A DNA stretch of 64,000 nucleotides from Ricinus communis (GCF_019578655.1 NC_063262.1:15941582-16005581), one strand, 5' to 3'; shown: positions 11,139-23,260, counted from the first letter of the stretch. Notes: a model not told the origin generated them from the sequence alone. Numbers and translations are program-made.

Positions 11139-11482
11139 TGATGTGCGTAAAATACACACATCTAAATGGGGTTTTTAAGATTGATTTTATGGACATTTGG
11201 ATGTGAATTGGTCTCAACACTCGCCTTATACATATGTTTGTGTGCATTAGGTCCAAAAGAGGTCAAAGGATGAAAAAGGAAAGAATTGGAGCATAATTGG
11301 ACGTCAAAGCTGCCGAAACGAGCTAAGTACGAGCATGAGGAAGCTGAACATGGCCGTGTTGATCTCAACACTGGCCGTGTTCTAAACATGGTCACAAACA
11401 TGGGGCGTGTTACCAACACGGGGACAAACACGGCAGTGTTAGACATCAAAGAAAGAAGTAGATTCTAGGGAGCACGGCCAGT
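11139..11482 (+). repeat. 5' LTR fragment of non-autonomous Athila-like element A1
   Basis: Starts TGATGTGCGTAAAATACACA, identical to the 3' LTR start at 13213. The first 170 bp of the two copies differ by about one base, so the insertion is young or the LTRs were recently homogenised. The fragment carries ACACGGCCGTGTT-type palindromes (11340-11445) and stops at about 11482, where LTR sequence jumps to internal sequence. The remainder of the LTR, the leader and any gag are deleted. Confidence 0.75.
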
Positions 11483-13212
11483 GTTGATATTTTTGCTACA
11501 GACTTTGCACCGCACATCACGAGCCGGGTTCTAGAGCGAGCCATTTTGACATCCCTCTAGCGGATGATCTGGTAGCCCTCCCTCTCCGGTGAGCACCATT
11601 CAACACAGCGACTGACGAGCCTCCTATTGTGTACTCCTGGCGATCCACCGGCTCGCATGTGACACTACTTCCGATCCTCGAGGAGAGCGACCACTCCTCC
11701 ACCAGACCATTAGCGCCACGATATACTGTTGATGCACCTCTTTTCACTCCCGGGCCATAATCAGGCGATATTAGTTTCTTTTTCCTTTTCATTTCATATA
11801 TTTTGTACACTGAGGCGATGTGTCCTTCAAGTGTAGGGTGGTGATATCAATATATACTTACTTTCATGTTCTATTATTTTGTATATGAAATTTATAACCT
11901 TTTCTAGTGTATATATCGCATTTCATTTATTCCATCTCAGTTATTTGTTTATTCTTTGTGCAATTTTTTTGTAAAATTTTGAAAATTTTTCACTTTGTTT
12001 CCGATGCTCTTCTTTGACTTGCTTTTGAAATCCCTGTTTATGTCCATGTGATCGGGTAAAACCGAGTAGTGTTGAGTCTTGCCGGGAAGAATGTAAGATA
12101 ATTAGTTTGAGTTCTGCACTAAGTTGCTTTGGTCTATTTAATTCTGTTTTGATGATTTTTATTTGGAACCTACTCAAAAAGCACACTTGTGAGAAATTGA
12201 GCCTAAATTGTAAGCATACACTTTATATGCTTTTATTTATTTCTTGTTGAGAGTGCCAAGTACTGTCTTTACTTTTAGAACTTGCTCGGTAATGCTTATG
12301 AGGGCCACAAGGAGAGTTTAACACTTTGGTATGATAGAGGCACTTAGGTTTTTCATTCTAGCCAAATAGCCTTCATTCGTTTATTGATTCTGTAGATAAC
12401 CCCCTCTGTTACCATTTTCTATCATATTTCATTGCCACTTAGTTTTATTCTGCTTTGGGTTATGATTTTGCACATGAGTTGTTTTTATTGGGAATTTTTA
12501 TCTTGGGAATAGCTTTGGAATCTTGTAGCAGCTTACTTCAATCCAAAAAGAAATTCACTCTATTATGTGAATGTTCTTCCCTTATGAAAAAAAAGAAAAA
12601 AAATATAGAAATAGAAGAATAAGAGGGAAAGGTGATGAAAAGAAAGAAAGTAAGTGAGCCAAACATTTTTGGACTTGATTCCTATTTCCCACCTTGGACT
12701 CACATTCATTATTTATCCCTTATAATTTTTGTGGCTTGTGTGCAGTCATGTAATTCATTCGCGAACACCATAGGTTCAACTCGACCAAATTTACCTACCC
12801 CTACCTAATCCCCATTACAACCCTTATAAAGACCTCTTGACATGGTTGTTGACTCTCCATAAGTGGTAGGAGTAGGATTTAAGAGCAAGCATATAGTAAG
12901 TAAGGCAGTAGTTGATGCATTGAGCAATTAAACACTACCCTTTAAACACTTTGAGTGATTTAGAGTGAATCTGGTGAGGAGATGGTTCTGAATAATTTCC
13001 TTGAGGCGATGATTTTGTGAATTATTGGCATCTTGGTTGTGATACTTGAATTGATTGCTTCGTTTCTTTTTGTTTGACTTGTGCTTGTTAAGGATATGTG
13101 CAGGAACTCTCTAGCTTGTTTGTCAGTTTAAGTATTGTTCCTTAGTGGTTTATTTTCCTTATTTTACTTTTGATTGCTTGAGGATAAGCAATGAGCTAAG
13201 TGTGGGGTTATT
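11483..13212 (+). other. 3' internal region of element A1 (noncoding)
   Basis: No credible ORF. It is collinear with the 3' untranslated part of element A2 (minus strand, about 47136-48560): both have a block ending 'GATGCACCTCTTTTCACTCC', then a 'CCTTCAAGTGTAGGG' polypurine-like tract (11824-11839), then long AT-rich sequence. A stem-loop (13173-13192) and the polypurine tract AGTGTGGGGTTATT (13199-13212) close the region. This is a deletion derivative that must have relied on proteins from other elements to move. Confidence 0.6.
13173..13192 (+). promoter_or_regulatory. Conserved stem-loop upstream of the polypurine tract (A1)
   Basis: ATTGCTT-GAGGAT-AAGCAAT forms a perfect 7-bp stem with a six-base loop. 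It lies 6 bp before the polypurine tract AGTGTGGGGTTATT that primes plus-strand DNA synthesis. The same stem-loop occurs at the same place in elements B, D, A2 and C. Confidence 0.6.
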
Positions 13213-14634
13213 TGATGTGCGTAAAATACACACATCTAAATGGGGTTTTTAAGATTGATTTTATGGACATTTGGATGTGAATTGGTCTCAACACTCACCT
13301 TATACATATGTTTGTGTGCATTAGGTCCAAAAGAGGTCAAAGGATGAAAAAGGAAAGAATTGGAGCATAATTGGACGTCAAAGAATTGATCTCAACACTG
13401 GCCGTGTTCTAAACATGGTCACAAACATGGGCCGTGTTACCAACACGGGGACAAACACGGCCATGTTAGACATCAAAGAAAGAAGTAGATTCTAGGGAGC
13501 ACGGCCACAGAGATTAACACGGCCAGGAACACCATCCCGTGTTGAGAACACGGCCAGGAACACGGCCGTGTTGGAGGCGACAGGGGGTATTAATTAAAAG
13601 AACGAAAAGAAGAGAAGAAGGGGAGGCTAGGGTTAGAACGTCCCAAACCCTAATTTTTCTTTCTCTAAGGGTTTTCTGAGCTGAAACCAAGGGAAAAGGA
13701 GACTTGGATCAAGGTTTCAATCAGATTTCCTTGAAGGATCGAAGATTAGGCTAGGTTCGTTGATTGATTTTCAAATCGAGCAAGAGGAACAAGAATCGAT
13801 TCAATTGGAGCAAAAGGATTTGGGGCTGTTTACTCTCATCCAAGGGTGTAATCGGGTTTTCTCTACCTTTGCTTATTGTTGTAATTGAATTCTTGTATAT
13901 TTTGAGAATGAACATGATTAGCTAGATTGATTTAATCCATTGGGATTTCTTTACTATGTTGGCTTGATATTATATTGTTGGATTGTTCGAGTTGGTTTTG
14001 TATTCTTCTTGTTTTCAGTATTAATAAAATAATGCATTATTCATGAGACGTTGTGAATTGTGATGTTTAGATTGCTTTATGAGATTGAGAAATCCGTTTG
14101 GCAATTGGAATTTTGAATAGCAAGAACTGGTTAATAATCGCTTAGAGATAAGGATAATTAACTAGCCGGATTAAGAATTAACAAAGCTTAATAGAGGCGG
14201 ATTAAAGCTTAATGCTAATTTAAGAATCAATCGTTAGGAAGAGATTCCAACTTTAGGTTATTAGGTTTAGGAATTCGGTTATCTCGAGAGAGAAACCGAA
14301 TTTGGTTAAGAATTCATCCACGGGTAGCATAATTAGACTCACCGATCCTTTATCTTTTGTTCGGATGCCAACTAGTTTAGATTCCCATTGGGTTTTTCTT
14401 CTTGTCTTGATTATTTCGTATATCAATCACTCTTGCATATCCCTTAGGACTTAGCTTGTAGTTAATAGTTAGTTTAGAATTTTTGCATATCCCTTTGGGT
14501 TAATATAACAAAGAACAAAGGAGTAACTCTGGGCTTTCGCTTTCCCGAGGAATACAACCTTGATACTCGCCATTAGTGCTAGACTGCATCGATAGGTACA
14601 CTGCCTTAGATTGTAGCTAACACGAGTAGCACCC
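13213..14634 (+). repeat. 3' LTR of element A1
   Basis: A 1.42-kb LTR beginning TGATGTGCG directly after the polypurine tract. U3 carries several AACACGGCC and GGCCGTGTT palindromic motifs (13390-13575). A polyadenylation signal AATAAA is at 14023-14028. The U5 end reads 'CTTGATACTCGCC', 'ATCGATAGGTACACTGCC' and 'CGAGTAGCACCCA'. The last three bases expected (TCA of CATCA) are missing: the LTR runs straight into a piece of Tat protease through a shared CCCA. Confidence 0.8.
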
Positions 14635-14666
14635 AAGCTTTGGGAGTATGCGGGAAGGACACACAT
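14632..14666 (-). pseudogene. 35-bp extra piece of Tat protease at the insertion junction
   Basis: These 35 bases equal 10996-11030 of protease copy 1. They sit between the truncated LTR end of A1 and the full second protease copy starting at 14668. The first four bases, CCCA, are shared with the LTR end, which looks like a microhomology join. Confidence 0.75.
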
Positions 14667-14667
14667 A

Positions 14668-15190
14668 TCTCTCTTTGTTTTGTATTGGCCCTTATCACTA
14701 TATCTATTGGTTTCAAATCTTTCATGGTCATCCCAAGCTTTGGGAGTATGCGGGAAGGACATACATTGATGGCTAACCCATCATCCACCATCACACATGG
14801 GGTCTTTTTCCCCTTGACTTTTGCTGCTATATAGAGAGCCTTGTTGTGGTCTCTTCCCTCGAGTGATAAGTCTTCATATGAGAAAGTGATCATTTTGATC
14901 ATTTCCTCAAGGTAGCTGACGTGCTAATGCTTATAGTAGATAGAGCATGGATTAAAGCCTTTTTGTGATATGATGAGTTCATCAGTAGCTCCCAAATGTC
15001 GACTATTTTATTTTCTTTCTTCAACTGCTCTAGTAACCCACTATCCCCTTCAGGAACTTTCTCGACCTGCTTTGGTTATTGAACCCCCATATCTTAACTC
15101 TTACCCATTGACTCGACTTCTTTGTCAAAGTCATTGTTTACTGAAATGTCTTTGGCCTCGATGTCTTGGACTATACACTCATCCACTAGA
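14668..15190 (-). pseudogene. Tat protease copy 2 and upstream pol linker
   Basis: On the minus strand, the upstream part reads IVDIWELLMNSSYHKKALI, the block that precedes protease in Tat/Ogre polyproteins, then MITFSYEDLSLEGRDHNK and CVMVDDGLAINV (catalytic D-D-G; the next residue is Leu where copy 1 has Ser). 14668-14874 repeats 10932-11138. Only this copy retains the part upstream of protease, so it is the native upstream half of the gene. Stops are present near 14.92 and 15.08 kb. Upstream gag is not adjacent; a Tat gag in the same orientation lies at 32.2-33.3 kb. Confidence 0.65.
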
Positions 15191-15199
15191 TATCTATGG

Positions 15200-17350
15200 C
15201 CATGTATCAACACCCATTTTTCAGATTCATATATTGAGGGAATTACAGAAAACTAAATGATGAAAGTTACTGCCGTCTCAACTCTCATAAGATTGAGGAT
15301 GGGTGTTTCCAAGTTAGGGTTGAGAATAATTGAATCAAAATTACTTTTCTAGCATCGATTTGGACTCAATTTTCAGAAAAAATATTTTGAGAGCCAAACG
15401 ACAGTTTTAGAAAGTTTAGGGACTAAATTGCCAAAGTTTCCTAAACTTTTTATTGACAAAGCCAATCAGCTTTGCATACAGTCGAATCGGCTCTACACAA
15501 TGCCGATTGGCTATTTCTCGAGATTCGACACCATTTTTTGCATATTTTTTTAACTTAAAATGCTGAAATTGATTATAAGAAATTTCTAGAAATGATTTAT
15601 GATAATTATTGGATATTCTTAGTGGTAATTATTTGAATATAAAAGATTTTATTTTATCTTATTAGATATTACTCTTATAAAAGGAAAAGATAATTGATGA
15701 TTTTTTTTAAATAATTAATACTTATCTATATACATTTAGGGTTGCCTAACTTTACTGCTATAAATAGAACAATATGTCATAGGTCTAAGATTAGCTACAT
15801 TCATTAAGCAACCAGACCTACATTAATTTAGACGTTCATTTAAATAGAGAGTTTTAGAAAATAGAGAGAGAAGTCATTAAGAAAGAGCTTTGAATGAGGA
15901 AAGTTTTTCTTTATTATGACATAATATTTTTTTTAACCCTAGACAACACTGGATTCTCATTTGTATTAGAGTATGACCTAAAGACAAAGGGTTATCAGAT
16001 TAATCTAGACAGATAGAGATGAACACCATGGAATGTAATAAAGTATTGTTCAACTCTAATGGTACGAGTAATGAAGTATTAAGGAATAATCTAGACAGAT
16101 AGAGATGAACACCATGGAATGTAAACACAAATGTAAGAGAAATTATAAAGCAATTTTATAATGATGAGGTTCTCATTACATACGTTCCTAAACTTTGTTC
16201 ATAGTCGACGTTTGATCAAGAATTGGATATTGATCAAATGCTCAAGACTACCATAATGTGTTATCACTTACTTATGAAGTAAGCAATTTGTCTGATAAGG
16301 TTGAGGAATAGGGATTCCGAGACAAGCATATAGATGCTTGTTACAAGAACAAGTTCATTGAACACGACCTACTGAGTAGTCCATATAGAATTTACCTCAA
16401 ATGTCTATAGATAATACTCTTGTGACAATTATGTAAGATGTGATCCTTAGACTTGAGATAACAATTATTATCTTATATGAGGATTACTATACTTTGGTAC
16501 TATCTTATGTTCTCCTATCTATGGAGCACTCAATGAATAGTCATTGGGTATAATAAGAGTCATATAAAGATAATAAGTTATCAATAAAGAATTTATTGCC
16601 CAAGGTAATATGTCATGGGACTTTATTATAATGATTCTTGATATGCTTTAATATGAAAATTAGGTTAATTAGTTTAATGCATATTGGGCTATGATATTCG
16701 ACTATAAGGACCCTATAACTATGCTTATGTATTAACTAAGTTAACTTAGTCTAAATAAGTCCAACGAAGGCCCAACTTAAGAGTAAGTAAGGCCTTGCTT
16801 GTTATAAGACTAGGTTAAATCTCATAGATATATATAGAGAGAGTATGATCGGTGGCCAGGGATGTATGTATGTATAAAGGAGAATGATGCCATCAACACT
16901 TAATTAATTAGATTAATTAAGATTTAACCTAGCTTGGAACTAGCATTCACTCCTCATCATCTCCACTATCTCTCTCATGAAGGATTGTACATAGGAGATT
17001 CTAACTTTGAAGCTTGTGTTGATTACCATTAGAGACTGGTCATTTGAGTAGCTTTAAAGTGCATCAATCATCCTTAAAGAATCAAGCACTCCTTTGAATA
17101 TGTGGCACACACTCTTTGTAAGCCTTCTCCATCTTTTGCTTGTTTTTGTGTGTTATGACTATCTAGATTAGTGAGATCCTTGGTGGGAATTAAGAAAAAC
17201 TTTAAATTGCTTATGTTGCGCCTTTCCTTATGTTTTAATTTCAATTCCTAATAATTCATTCTTCAATTGAACCGCTTCATTATCTCTAGAGACTCGCATA
17301 TCAACAATCTACAGTGATAACCTGCGGGTTCCCCAAAATCCAGTATCATC
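15200..17350 (+). repeat. Unclassified noncoding LTR-retroelement-like unit
   Basis: No coding frame of note. A TATA box (CTATAAATAGAAC) lies near 15765-15780, and a second TATA-like run near 16820. GCCGATTGGC-type near-palindromes occur at 15460-15520, as in the 31.09-kb Tat-like LTR. A perfect 38-bp direct repeat occurs at 16001-16038 and 16087-16124. The later part, with phrases such as 'TGTGATCCTTAGACTTGAG', has the look of a long noncoding LTR or large retrotransposon derivative. I could not define its ends or assign a family. Confidence 0.35.
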
Positions 17351-17673
17351 AACGTCTTTTTCCCCTTTACTAGTTGTTTTATTTTTATGGTTCTAAAAAA
17401 ATTTTAGGACTGATTTCAAATGCTTGATATCCCTTTATGTGATTAAATCTAAGGTTCTTTTATTAGTTTTATATGTCTCTGTGATGTTTATGCATGTTGG
17501 GTTTTGAATATGATAATATGAATGTCTTTGATTTTGAATATGATAATATGAATGTATTGGATTTTAGATCTGATAATTAGAATAGTTAGAGTAGCATGTT
17601 AGATTTATGGCTTTTCTTTAATAATTATATGATTGCATCAAGCTTTTAGGGCTGCATGATTAAAATCTAGAAT

Positions 17674-19108
17674 TGATAAGCATCATACTACACATGTTTT
17701 CATGCCCGATTGTTCACATTTTAATGCATGATTATCCCGTTTTATGCTAGAATCACCTGTCTTTTGTTTCCTTTTCGTTTGGGGTCATTTCGAAGGGCGC
17801 CATCGGTGTCGAGGGAAATACGTGTGATTACGAAGCAAAATCCATCAAATTGGGTGAGAATAAGCACCCCGAGGGTTGAGCACGGCCTGGACTCTGGTCG
17901 TGCTGAATTATCAAGAGGCTATCCCCAATTGTGCCATTTCAGCATGACTTCCGTAGCCACCACGGCCTTCAGCACGGCCTGTGTTGGATCAGCACCGGCA
18001 TAGGCACGGCCTGTGGTGGCTCGGCTGACAGACTCCGCAGTTGACACGGACTCGTGCGTCTTGAATCAACTATATAGGCGATTTTGAATTCTAATTAAAG
18101 GAGGATGATTTTTGGACTCAATTCCAAGACACACACTTAATCAAATATTTCCTATACCTCAATTGTAGACCTAGAGAGATCAATTTTCATCAATTGAAGG
18201 GGGGATTCCACTTATTCCAACATCGAATTGAAGATCAAGACAAACTTTGGGAGCATTCAAGAGGCAACTAGGGTTTGAGATTTTGAATTTGCAAATTTAG
18301 GGTTTCTCATTCAGCTTGAAAGAGAAGGGTGTACATACCTTTAATTTGTTTTTCCTTATTTTGTTCTTTAATTGCTTTGACTATGAACATGAGCAGCTAG
18401 ATCTTTTGAATCCATTAGGGTTCACCTTTGTTGATGGATTATGCTTAATTGTTAGTTTTTTATAATTGTCATTCTTGCAATCTTCTTGCTATTCAGTAAT
18501 AAAAGTTTGATGCAGTTAATTTGAGACGTTGGATTAATTATTTATTAGGTTGTTTCTTGACATTGAGAAATGCTTGTTACAACTGGATTTTGAATAGTAA
18601 GGGTACCGGTAGTTAACACTTAGAGATGAGGTTGATTTACTCACGGATTAAGAACTAACAACTCTTAATAGTCTTAAATCATACTTAATGCTAATTTGTA
18701 GTAATCCCGATAGGAAGAGATTCCATTAGGTTAGTGCAAGTTTAGGAATCCGATAAGCTCGAGAGAGGCAGGGATTCAATTCAAGATTTAAAACGCGGGT
18801 AAGCAAGATCGGCAATCCATAAAATTCATCTTTAGAATTCCATCACTTAGGCTCCCTTTTGGATTTATTTCTCTCTTTATAATTGTCTTTTAATTGTCCA
18901 TTGTTGTCCTTCATTTACTTAATTGCACTCATAACCATTAGGCCGGTATGTTAGAACTTTCACACCCTATTTCGGACTAGATAACATAGCAAGCGGTAGT
19001 AACTCTAGGTTCACCCGATCTCCGGGGATCGACCTTGATACTCACTAGTGCTAGGGCTGCATCGGTAGGTTCAACGCCTTAGGTGTAGGTTGCATAAAGA
19101 GCCCATCA
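17674..19108 (+). repeat. 5' LTR of Athila element B
   Basis: Starts TGATAAGCATCATACTACAC and ends GCCCATCA. U3 holds repeated CACGGCC/GGCCGTG-type motifs (17880-18045). A TATA box (ACTATATAGG) is at 18068-18077 and a polyadenylation signal AATAAA at 18498-18503, giving an R region of roughly 400 bp. The end is followed by a tRNA-Asp-like primer site. Length about 1435 bp. The matching 3' LTR starts at 28871. Confidence 0.85.
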
Positions 19109-19113
19109 AGTTT

Positions 19114-19129
19114 TGGCGCCTAACGGTGA
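19114..19129 (+). promoter_or_regulatory. Primer binding site of element B
   Basis: TGGCGCCTAACGGTGA begins six bases after the LTR. The first seven bases match the 3' end of plant tRNA-Asp as used by Athila elements (TGGCGCCGTTGCCGGGGA); the rest is altered, seemingly by a short deletion and substitutions. Confidence 0.6.
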
Positions 19130-19260
19130 ACTAGAGTGAATTGTTTTGTGTTAATTTAGTCATTATTTTTTATTCATTTATTCTTTAATTTTGTTATTAT
19201 TTATTATTATATTATTTTTGTTGATCGGTGGTTGTGTGGACTTTCGGTTTGGTGTAGTTT

Positions 19261-20240
19261 ATGACCGGGAGCTCAAACTCGAATCTTATAGAGCCTCTAT
19301 CTGATCCAGAACGATCCCTCAAACTCTTAAGGAAGAGGTTGCAATTAGAAGAGGAGGAGATTGAGGTTGAGGTACCCGTGGATAGACTATACACGATGGA
19401 AAACCATGACCCCCATGCGATGAGGATCGGAAGGGCGATGTACGAGTTTGCTCGACCATCTTTGGATGGGACGAAAACTAGTATAGTCGGACTGTATGTG
19501 ACCAACAATTTTGAGATAAAGGCCAATGTTATCCAGATGATCCAACAAAGCGTGCAGTTTGGAGGATTGCCCAGCGAGGATCCCAATGCACATATCTCCA
19601 ACTTTTTAAAGATTTGTGACACATTCAAAATAAATGGAACAACCGATGATGCCATTCGGCTGAGATTGTTTCCATTTTCCTTGAGGGACAGAGCAAAGAG
19701 ATGGTTGCAATCTCTTCCACAACAGACGATCACTACCGGAAGGCGTTGGCCGAAAATTTTTATATAAGTATTTTCCTCCATTAAAGCGCTAAACAATATC
19801 TTCTTTTGTGCGGTTTGATGATGAAAGCATGTCGATGCATGGGAGAGATTTAAAGATCTTTTGAGATCTGCCCACATCACGGATTGCCGGTGTGGATGCA
19901 GTTCGGACCTTCGTGGGTTGAACCTCGCAACGAGGCGGATGGTGGATGCTGCGGCGGTGGGCGCTAAACAATAAGGCGGCAGAGCAAGCTCGGAACTTGA
20001 TAGAGGAAATGGCCATGAACAACTATCGTTGGCAATCCTCTAGGAGTCGACCGGGGAAGACAAGGAGTGGTCAACCAAGTGGACTCTCGGCGACCTTGGC
20101 GGCTCAAGTGGAGCTTCTAGCCAAGAAGATCGACTAACTCCAAATCTTGAGTTCACGCAGCGAAATGTTGGGCTGCGAGTTTTGTAGTGGCCCGCATTAC
20201 GGTGAAGCATACTGCGGGAGGTATATTGCTTCATCTTCTA
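19261..20240 (+). pseudogene. Athila gag (element B), frameshifted
   Basis: Gag forms the cytoplasmic particle that packages element RNA. The ATG at 19261 opens a 168-codon frame: MTGSSNSNLIEPL, then FARPSLDGTKTSIV, VIQMIQQSVQFGGLPSEDPN, ICDTFKINGTTDDAIRLRLF and FSLRDRAKRWL, which is the Athila capsid block. After 19767 the frame shifts. Further parts continue in other frames as NLIEEMAMNNYRWQSSRSR and LAAQVELLAKKID. A zinc-knuckle-like CEFCSGPHYGEAYC lies near 20167-20210. Athila element E carries the same blocks at 34.9-36.0 kb. The start is supported by its position about 130 bp after the primer site. Confidence 0.8.
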
Positions 20241-20274
20241 TTAGTTTTCCATCTAATTCTACTATATCTTCCCG

Positions 20275-21480
20275 ATGTTGAACAGGGTTGATTATATGGG
20301 AATGCCCCAAGAGGCAGTGAGAATAACCCTACGACAATACATACAACCTGGATGGCGCAATCACCCCAATTTCGGTTGGAGGAACAATAATGCCCGGTCG
20401 CCAGTTTCCAAAGACTTCATCAATACGGCAACAACGGTGGGCACGCACAAGCTCCTCCTCCCAAGAAAAGAAGTCAAATTTAGAGGAGCTCATGATGAAG
20501 TTTGTGACATCTACAAACAAGATTCCGGCAATCGATAGTGCACTTAGGAATCGGCAGGCCTCGATTCGAACTTGGAGACTCAAATTGGCCAAATTTCTAA
20601 TATGCTTTCGGAGAGACCTTGGGATCGCTCCCTAGCACTCTGATCAAACCCGAGGGAGCATTGCAAAGCTATCACCTTGCGTTCGGGTAAGAATTTGACC
20701 GGTTCTTTGCCTTTAGGCCGATAAGGGTAATACAATCGTGCGGTCGAGCCGGTAAGGAAGGACCGGACCTTGAGATGGTAGAGAATGAGAGAAAGAAAGA
20801 AGAGGCAAAGAGCCACATGCGGGAGCATCGGCCCGATACCATATCCTGCAAGGTTGAGGCGGGATATGGTGGACAAGCAATCTGAGTAAGTTTCTTGACT
20901 TATTTAAGCGGTGAAAATTAACTTACCTTTTGTTGAGGCAATTTCACGGATGCCGAAATCACCAAGTTCTTAAAGGAGATTTTGAGCAACAAGAGGAAGT
21001 TGGAGGATCTTGGTCGGGGTGGTGCTTAATGAGGAGTGTTCAGTATTCTCCGAACAAACGCCACTCAAGCGGCGAGATCCAGGGAGTTTTACTATCCCTT
21101 GTATGATTGGTGATTTATCAATTAGTGGTGCATTGGGCTGATTTAGGAGCCGGTATTAACTTAATGCCCACTAGTTTATTTGCCAAATTAGGGTTGCATG
21201 AGCCAAAGCCTACTAGGATGAGTGTTCAATTAGCGGATAGAATTTGTTAAAATTCCTAGAGGTATTGTTGAAGATGTACTTGTAAAAGTAGATAAATTTA
21301 TCTTTCCTGTAGATTTTGTGGTAATGGATATGGAGGGTGATAGCACTGTGCCTCTTATCCTGGGTAGGCCTTTCCTAGCTACATCGAGGGCACGTTATCG
21401 ATGTGAGCGATGGAAAGCTTAAACAGAGTTAATGATGAGACCATTACCTTTGACTGGCCACTTCCACGGGGCGATCCTTT
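20275..21480 (+). pseudogene. Gag C-terminal region and retropepsin of element B (degenerate)
   Basis: The + strand in shifting frames gives PGWRNHPNFGWRNNNARSP, LENQIGQIS-like and FVEAISRMPK-like blocks, then a protease region near 21115-21390. There, LGADLGASINLMP is disrupted but INLMPTSLFAKLGLHEPKPT and [15 protein letters not shown] are readable (via 'GCCTCTTATCCTGGGTAGGC'). Single-base gains and losses occur about every 100-200 bp. In Athila elements this protease separates gag from RT. Confidence 0.65.
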
Positions 21481-21739
21481 GGACTATGATAATCTGTATG
21501 TTCTATTGATGTGATTGATGATGTGGTTGAGTCCCATTTACAAGAAATTTTATGTTCGACCCTTTGCAAGTAGCATTAGGCCGAGGGATGAGGAGGAGTT
21601 GTCCAACGAGCAAGTGTTGGAGCAACTCATTTCTATTAAGCCCGGTAGAGCTTGTCAACTGATCCCTATCTTTTTCTTGGCCAGTGCGGGGTGCGGAAAG
21701 TAAAGACTTCATTCGAGGACCCACCAGTTTTAGAGCTGA

Positions 21740-23260
21740 AGGAGTTCTGCGAGCTACTTGGTTTATGCCTTCCTAGATGAAGAGAAGCGCTTACCGGTAA
21801 TCATAGCGGTAGATCTAACTCCTGAAGAACAAGCCATCTTTGTTGGAAGTTCTAAGGAAGTACAAGAAGGCCTTTGCTTTCAATATAGCCGATATCCCGG
21901 GCATAAATCCAAGTTTCGCTCTCATAAGATTTCATTGGGGGCGAGTTTCGGGGCCGGTCGTTCGACCTCAAAGGCGACTCAATCCGAACATGAAAGAAGT
22001 GGTAAAGAAGGAGGTAATTAAACTTTTGATGCAGGGTTTGATATATCCCATTTCCGGCGATTCGTGGGTTAGTCCTGTGCGAGTTGTACCCAAGAAAGGA
22101 GGCATCATAGTGGTAAGGAATGAGAAGGATGAGCTGATCTCGACTCGGACGGTATGAGGCTTCCGAGTTTGCATTGATTACCGTGAAGCTTAATGATGCA
22201 ACTCGGAAGGACCACTTTCCTCTTCCTTTCATTGATCGGATGATTGAGCGTTTAGCAAGTCACATGTTTTATTGTTTTCTTGATGGCTTTTGGTTACTTT
22301 GATTCTATTGCACCGAGGACCAAGAGAAGACTACCTTCACACCGCCCTTATGGGACGTTTGCTTATAGGCGGAAGCCATTGGTGTGCAATGCAGGCTACA
22401 TTTGAGCGGTGCATGATGGCTATTTTGAGGACATGATTGAGGAGTCTATGGAGGTATTTATGGATGACTTCTCTATTTTTGGTAATTCTTTCTCTCTTTG
22501 TTTGGCAAACCTTGAGCGCATGTTAGCTAGATGTATTGAGGCTAACTTGGTACTAAACTGGGAAAAATGTCATTTTATGGTGAGAGGGGATTGTTTTAGG
22601 GCATAAGATCTCTCGGTGGGATGGAGGTGGATAGAGCTAAGGTAGAAGTAATATCTAAGCTACCTCCTCTTGGATTACAGTAAAGTTTGTTAGGAGTTTT
22701 CTGGCCATGCAGGGTTTTATAGGAGATTTATTAGAGATTTTTCTAAGATTGCTAGGCCCCTCACTCAATTGTTAGTTAAGGATGTACCTTTTATTTTTAA
22801 TGATGCATGCGTGGCGGCTTTTGAGTTACTTAAGAAACTTAGCTTCTGACCCCAATCATGGTTTCTCCTGATTGGGGGCTGCCTTTTGAACTGATGTGCG
22901 ATGCTAGTGATTATGCAGTTGGAGCTGTGCTTGGATAGAGGATTGAAAAGAAGTTTCAACCCATTTACTACGCTAGCAAGACCTTGACAAGGGCCCAGGA
23001 ACACTACACCACCACAGGAGAAGGAGTTATTGGCGGTTGTTTACGCCTTGACAAGTTTAGATCATACCTCGTTCTCTCCAAAACCATTGTCTTCACGGAC
23101 CACTCGGCATTGAGGTACTTATTCTGAAAATGATGCGAAACCGAGATTGATTCAGTGGATTCTTTTATTACGGGAATTTAACGTCGAGATCAAGGATAAG
23201 AAGGTAGCGGAGAATCCGGCGTGGACCATTTATCGAGATTGGAAAATCCTCACTTAGATG
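21740..23260 (+). pseudogene. Reverse transcriptase-RNase H of element B (degenerate)
   Basis: Readable blocks in order: YAFLDEEKRLPVIIA (21.76 kb), VLRKYKKAFAFNIADIPGIN (21.85 kb), MKEVVKKEVIKLLMQGLIYP and GDSWVSPVRVVPKKGG (22.0-22.1 kb), a broken CIDYR block, then ESMEVFMDDFSIFGNSF at 22.44-22.49 kb, where MDD replaces the usual YxDD as is normal in Athila. NWEKCHFMV, a RNase H start 'LPFELMCDASDYAVGAVL' near 22.89 kb and TDHSALRYLF-like follow. The frame changes many times, so no active enzyme can be made. Confidence 0.75.

Noticed and set aside
11517..11810. 97-codon minus-strand frame rich in Arg, Ser and Gly
   Set aside because: It opposes the orientation of element A1, overlaps its 3' noncoding region, and the collinear part of A2 has no such frame.
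19212..19880. 222-codon open frame on the minus strand, one of the longest in the window
   Set aside because: It is antisense to the recognisable Athila gag of element B, has no recognisable domain, and the same region reads clear capsid blocks on the + strand.
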